Shown here: positions 62,053 through 64,000 of the stretch, piece by piece
Layout of the letters: the number at the start of each line of letters is the position of its first letter
How positions within the stretch are numbered: position 1 is the stretch's first letter
Made by a program: the position numbers and the translations under genes
Notes under the pieces: model-generated
The model's database searches: none
The model's input: only the letters and a program-made list of their open reading frames with translations
What the model was told of the DNA's origin: nothing
Source of the DNA: Solirubrobacterales bacterium
GTDB lineage: Bacteria; Actinomycetota; Thermoleophilia; Solirubrobacterales; Solirubrobacteraceae
Direction of reading: 5' to 3'
DNA: 64,000 bases
NCBI GenBank assembly: GCA_027315255.1
Contig: DAHUYL010000056.1
Coordinates: 1-64,000 of the forward strand

Positions 62053-62086
62053 GCTAGCGCTAGCAGCCAGCGCTAGCGCTAGCGCC
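62053..62086. repeat. GCTAGCGCTAGC palindrome cluster
   Basis: Repeated AGCGCTAGC words give overlapping palindromes around 62053-62066 and 62069-62083, separated by AGCCA. They can fold into a hairpin with ~9-bp arms. The cluster spans the stop codon of the small membrane protein gene (62079) and may be its terminator or a protein-binding site. Confidence 0.5.
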
Positions 62087-62240
62087 CCTTCTGGCCGGTG
62101 CGCGCGTGGGCCGCGCCCAGATCGAGGCCGATCGCCAGGATCAGCGTGGCCGTCCAGGCGTTCACCGGATCGAACAGCAGAGGCTCGTGACCGCCGACGT
62201 TGTTGGCGATCAGCCAGACGATGAACCAGAGAACCGTCAT
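62079..62240 (-). CDS. Small membrane protein
   Basis: A 53-residue protein from ATG 62240: MTVLWFIVWLIANNVGGHEP, then a short loop and a second hydrophobic stretch (NAWTATLILAIGLDLGAA), ending in basic residues (HARTGQKGR). Two short membrane helices joined by a loop with GGHEPLLFDP are apparent. The strongly non-random hydrophobic pattern and the clean stop argue that it is real, although no ribosome binding site is seen. It lies upstream of the FHA/protease gene on the same strand, 155 bases away. Function unknown. Confidence 0.55.
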   Translation of the reverse strand: MTVLWFIVWLIANNVGGHEPLLFDPVNAWTATLILAIGLDLGAAHARTGQKGR

Positions 62241-62458
62241 ACGAGCACGCTGCCATGGGTGACGGGCGCTGCACATCCGGTGCAAGCGGCGCACACCGCT
62301 AGGCCAACTACGTACCGATCGCAGCTGACGTCGACTGCGCGGCTGTCGCTGTCCCTGACGAGCGGCACTGGGAGTAGGCCCCCGCGGCTCGGCTGGACGA
62401 ACACGCTAAAGTTAGACAGACTCTCGCCAAACTCTCGGCAGCGGTGCCGCGACCACGC

Positions 62459-62464
62459 TATGAT
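62459..62464 (+). promoter_or_regulatory. -10 element TATGAT of a leaderless transcript
   Basis: TATGAT matches the bacterial -10 closely and ends six bases before ATG 62471, so transcription should begin on or next to the start codon. Upstream lies CGGCA-gcgg-TGCCG (62436-62449) in the spacer/-35 region, and before it two TCTCG words, candidate regulator sites. Confidence 0.6.
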
Positions 62465-62470
62465 GGTCAC

Positions 62471-62617
62471 ATGTCTGTCCGCAGTCTGTCGAAGGAAGTC
62501 GCGCACCCGAGTTCCGGATCGCCTCTCGCCCGCGGGCAGCAGTCCGGAGGAGGCTTTGCGTGTGCGGTCTGCTGCGAGCGCTCGCGTTCGCGTCTGGTTC
62601 GACGCGAGCGGCGATGA
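62471..62617 (+). CDS. Leaderless 48-residue ORF
   Basis: ATG 62471 follows a near-consensus -10 by six bases. The peptide starts MSVRSLSKEVAHPSSGSPLA, contains CAVCCE and ends in an Arg-rich tail (RSRSRLVRRERR). Its TGA overlaps the ATG at 62614 of a truncated amine-oxidase frame (ATGA), the classical layout for translational coupling. The peptide has no recognised domain. It may be a remnant of a former regulator gene, a leader peptide, or a genuine small protein. Confidence 0.4.
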   Translation: MSVRSLSKEVAHPSSGSPLARGQQSGGGFACAVCCERSRSRLVRRERR

Positions 62618-62790
62618 GGATCGCGGCCGTCGGCGCGGGCGTCTCGGGGTTGGTGGTCGCCCGTCTGCTGCATCCGCGGCACGTGCTCACCGTGTTCGAG
62701 GCGGCCGACTATGCGGGCGGTCATGCGAACGCGGTGCGGGTCGACACACCGAACCAGACCGACCAGCCTGAACAACAAGGAGAGACCCGA
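62614..62790 (+). pseudogene. N-terminal fragment of an FAD-dependent amine oxidase
   Basis: From ATG 62614 the frame reads MRIAAVGAGVSGLVVARLLH and continues HVLTVFEAADYAGGHANAVR before VDTPNQTDQ. This is the N-terminal Rossmann motif (GxGxxG) of the amine-oxidase-like oxidoreductases usually found with DUF1365 and cyclopropane-fatty-acid synthase genes. Similarity ends after about 48 residues (near 62757), where the ribosome binding site of the next gene begins. The rest of the ~400-residue enzyme is missing, consistent with a deletion that fused the truncated gene to the SRPBCC gene. Confidence 0.65.
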
Positions 62791-63263
62791 TGGCCCGCTA
62801 TCGAGCAACGGTTGATACATCACGCGAGCGCGAGGACGTGTTCGCATATCTCAGCGACTTCTCGACGACACAGGAGTGGGACCCGGGGGTCGTCCAAGCC
62901 GAGCGCCTGGACGACGGCCCGGTCGGGGAGGGAACCGAGTTCCACTTGGTAACCGAGTTCCTTGGCCGCACGACGGCGCTCACCTACCGAATCGTCAAGT
63001 ACGACCCTCCGCACGCGGTGAGCTTTCGTGGCGAGAACGCGACCGTGATCTCCACCGACAGGATCAGCTTCGAGATCGCGGGCGGCGGCACGCGCGTCAC
63101 TTACGACGCCGACCTCGTGCTGAAGGGCCCGCTGCGGATCGCCGATCCGCTGCTCGGCGTCGTGTTCAGGCGGCTGGGCGACCGGGCACTCGACGGTCTG
63201 GAGCACAGGCTCGCCCCGATCACCGTCAACACCGACGTCCGGCAGGACGCGGTGGCGGCATGA
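62790..63263 (+). CDS. SRPBCC-family (START-like) protein
   Basis: A 157-residue soluble protein of the polyketide-cyclase/START-like superfamily, which binds a hydrophobic ligand in a helix-grip fold. It opens YRATVDTSREREDVFAYLSD with FSTTQEWDPGV, the usual SRPBCC start; strands LTYRIVKYDPPHAVSFRGEN and GTRVTYDADLVLKGP and a long C-terminal helix follow (RRLGDRALDGLEHRLAP). AAGGAGAGACCCG precedes ATG 62790. The stop overlaps the start of the epimerase-like gene (ATGA), so they form an operon. Confidence 0.85.
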   Translation: MARYRATVDTSREREDVFAYLSDFSTTQEWDPGVVQAERLDDGPVGEGTEFHLVTEFLGRTTALTYRIVKYDPPHAVSFRGENATVISTDRISFEIAGGGTRVTYDADLVLKGPLRIADPLLGVVFRRLGDRALDGLEHRLAPITVNTDVRQDAVAA

Positions 63264-64000
63264 GCCGGCGCGTGCTGGTCACTGGCGCGACCGGGTTCAT
63301 CGGCGGTCGCCTAGCGCGGGCTCTCCGCGCGTCGGGACACGAGGTGCGATGCCTCGTCCGCGACTGCGAAGGGACCCGGGCGCGCGCGCTCGCGAGGGAC
63401 GGCTTCGAGCTGCACGAGGGGGACGTCCTGCATCCGGAGACGCTGCGCGGTGCCGGGCGGGAGATCGATGCCGCGTATTACCTGATCCACTCGATGGGCC
63501 GGGGCGCATCCAGGGAATTCGAGTCGCGCGAGAGCGCCGGCGCGATCGCCTTCGCTCGCATGGCGCGCGCGGAGAGGATCGAGCGCGTGATCTACCTCGG
63601 CGGGCTCGGCGATCGCCCCCACTCCCGGCATCTGCGCAGCCGACACGAAACCGCGCTGCTGCTGCGCGAGCACGGCCCGCCCCTGACCTATTTCCGCGCC
63701 GGGATGGTGGTCGGCCCCGAGAGCGAGTCCTACCGCACGCTGCGCTACCTGGTTCAGAGACTGCCCGCGATGATCGCGCCCGCGTGGCTCCAGAACCCAA
63801 CTCAACCGATCGCGATCGACGACGCGTTGCGCTACCTCGTGCAGACGCTGGCGATCGAGGGGTCGGCCGGCCGTGAGATCCAGATCGGCGGACCGGACGT
63901 GCTCACCTACGGTGAGATGCTCGACCGGATGGCAGCGGCGTTGCGCATCCCGCGACGCCCGCGGATCCCCGTCCCGCTGATCACCCCATGGCTGTCATCG
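63260..64000 (+). CDS. NAD(P)-binding epimerase/reductase-like protein (partial, runs off the window)
   Basis: At least 247 residues of an atypical short-chain dehydrogenase/NDUFA9-like protein. The nucleotide-binding motif is VLVTGATGFIGGRLARALRA (GxxGFIG); DVLHPETLRGAGREIDAAYY, LIHSMGRG, ERVIYLGGLGD, RAGMVVGPESESYRTLRYLV and REIQIGGPDVLTYGEMLDRM follow. It resembles the NAD(P)H-binding proteins often found with SRPBCC partners (the YfcH/ycf39-like group). No classical YxxxK is apparent. ATG 63260 overlaps the SRPBCC stop by four bases. The 3' end lies outside the window. Confidence 0.85.
   Translation, partial: MSRRVLVTGATGFIGGRLARALRASGHEVRCLVRDCEGTRARALARDGFELHEGDVLHPETLRGAGREIDAAYYLIHSMGRGASREFESRESAGAIAFARMARAERIERVIYLGGLGDRPHSRHLRSRHETALLLREHGPPLTYFRAGMVVGPESESYRTLRYLVQRLPAMIAPAWLQNPTQPIAIDDALRYLVQTLAIEGSAGREIQIGGPDVLTYGEMLDRMAAALRIPRRPRIPVPLITPWLSS

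Noticed and set aside
1-64000. tRNA or rRNA genes
   Set aside because: No T-arm-like GGTTCGAATCC element with flanking acceptor complementarity and no rRNA-like stretch was found by reading; weak features could be missed without a covariance search.

Overview
The window is GC-rich DNA (roughly 70 percent G+C by eye), densely coded on both strands. Many genes have GTG, TTG or apparently CTG starts, and several lack a Shine-Dalgarno sequence. The gene content (SARP/MalT-type regulators, a eukaryotic-type UDP-glucose pyrophosphorylase, glutamine-dependent NAD synthetase, cobalamin-dependent MetH, cydABDC, large secreted beta-propeller proteins with Thr/Pro linkers) points to an actinobacterium, most likely a deep-branching soil lineage of the Thermoleophilia/Solirubrobacterales type. 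The lineage is an inference from style and content; no rRNA or tRNA gene is visible.

Layout. 1-708 is non-coding or decayed DNA with three degenerate direct repeats. 709-6722 (-) holds two tandem paralogous ATPase/SARP regulators, divergent from a secreted phospholipase C-type phosphoesterase (6943-8697, +). 8698-9622 carries a strong terminator, a cluster of C5/G5 hairpins and a truncated Uma2 gene. A 1203-residue modular secreted protein (9623-13234, -) follows; its promoter has a SARP-like pair of direct repeats. metH (13337-16936, -) lies back to back with an ABC-2 exporter pair and a lipoprotein binding protein (17005-19869, +), which converge on a frameshifted sensor kinase (19842-21919, -). 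Next come a chemoreceptor, a DUF4389 membrane protein, a YdcZ-type transporter, a lipoprotein, and a DUF6421/threonine-aldolase pair (26275-29404).

29611-35468 is the complete cytochrome bd operon cydA-cydB-cydD-cydC. 35505-41374 holds an HD-like/aspartyl-hydroxylase fusion, a Gly/Asp-tailed protein of unknown function, an RCK-pore-RCK potassium channel and a decayed propeller fragment. 39890-45445 (-) is a tightly overlapping operon of a NarL-type regulator, phosphoketolase, acetate kinase and an FAD oxidoreductase. A CBS-pair protein, an AcuC-like deacetylase and a GAF-domain regulator follow, so 39.9-48.4 kb looks like an acetyl-phosphate/acetate island.

48468-53147 (+) contains nadE, a UDP-glucose pyrophosphorylase, a CYTH protein and a second NarL-type regulator. 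53206-58352 contains a secreted glycosidase-like/peptidoglycan-binding protein, a tetR-MFS exporter pair with an operator, and an EamA transporter. 58381-61923 (-) holds a YVTN-propeller protein, a second hairpin locus and an FHA/trypsin/PDZ membrane protease. The right end has a small membrane protein, a leaderless mini-ORF overlapping a truncated amine-oxidase gene, and an SRPBCC gene coupled to an NAD(P)-binding epimerase-like gene that runs off the edge.

Four features stand out: a C5/G5 hairpin family shared by loci 51 kb apart, with alternative perfect pairings at the second; -10-like hexamers placed 6-11 nt before many start codons, suggesting widespread leaderless mRNAs; apparent CTG starts overlapping upstream stops in the xfp-ackA operon; and a SARP-style direct-repeat promoter in the same window as two SARP-type regulators.
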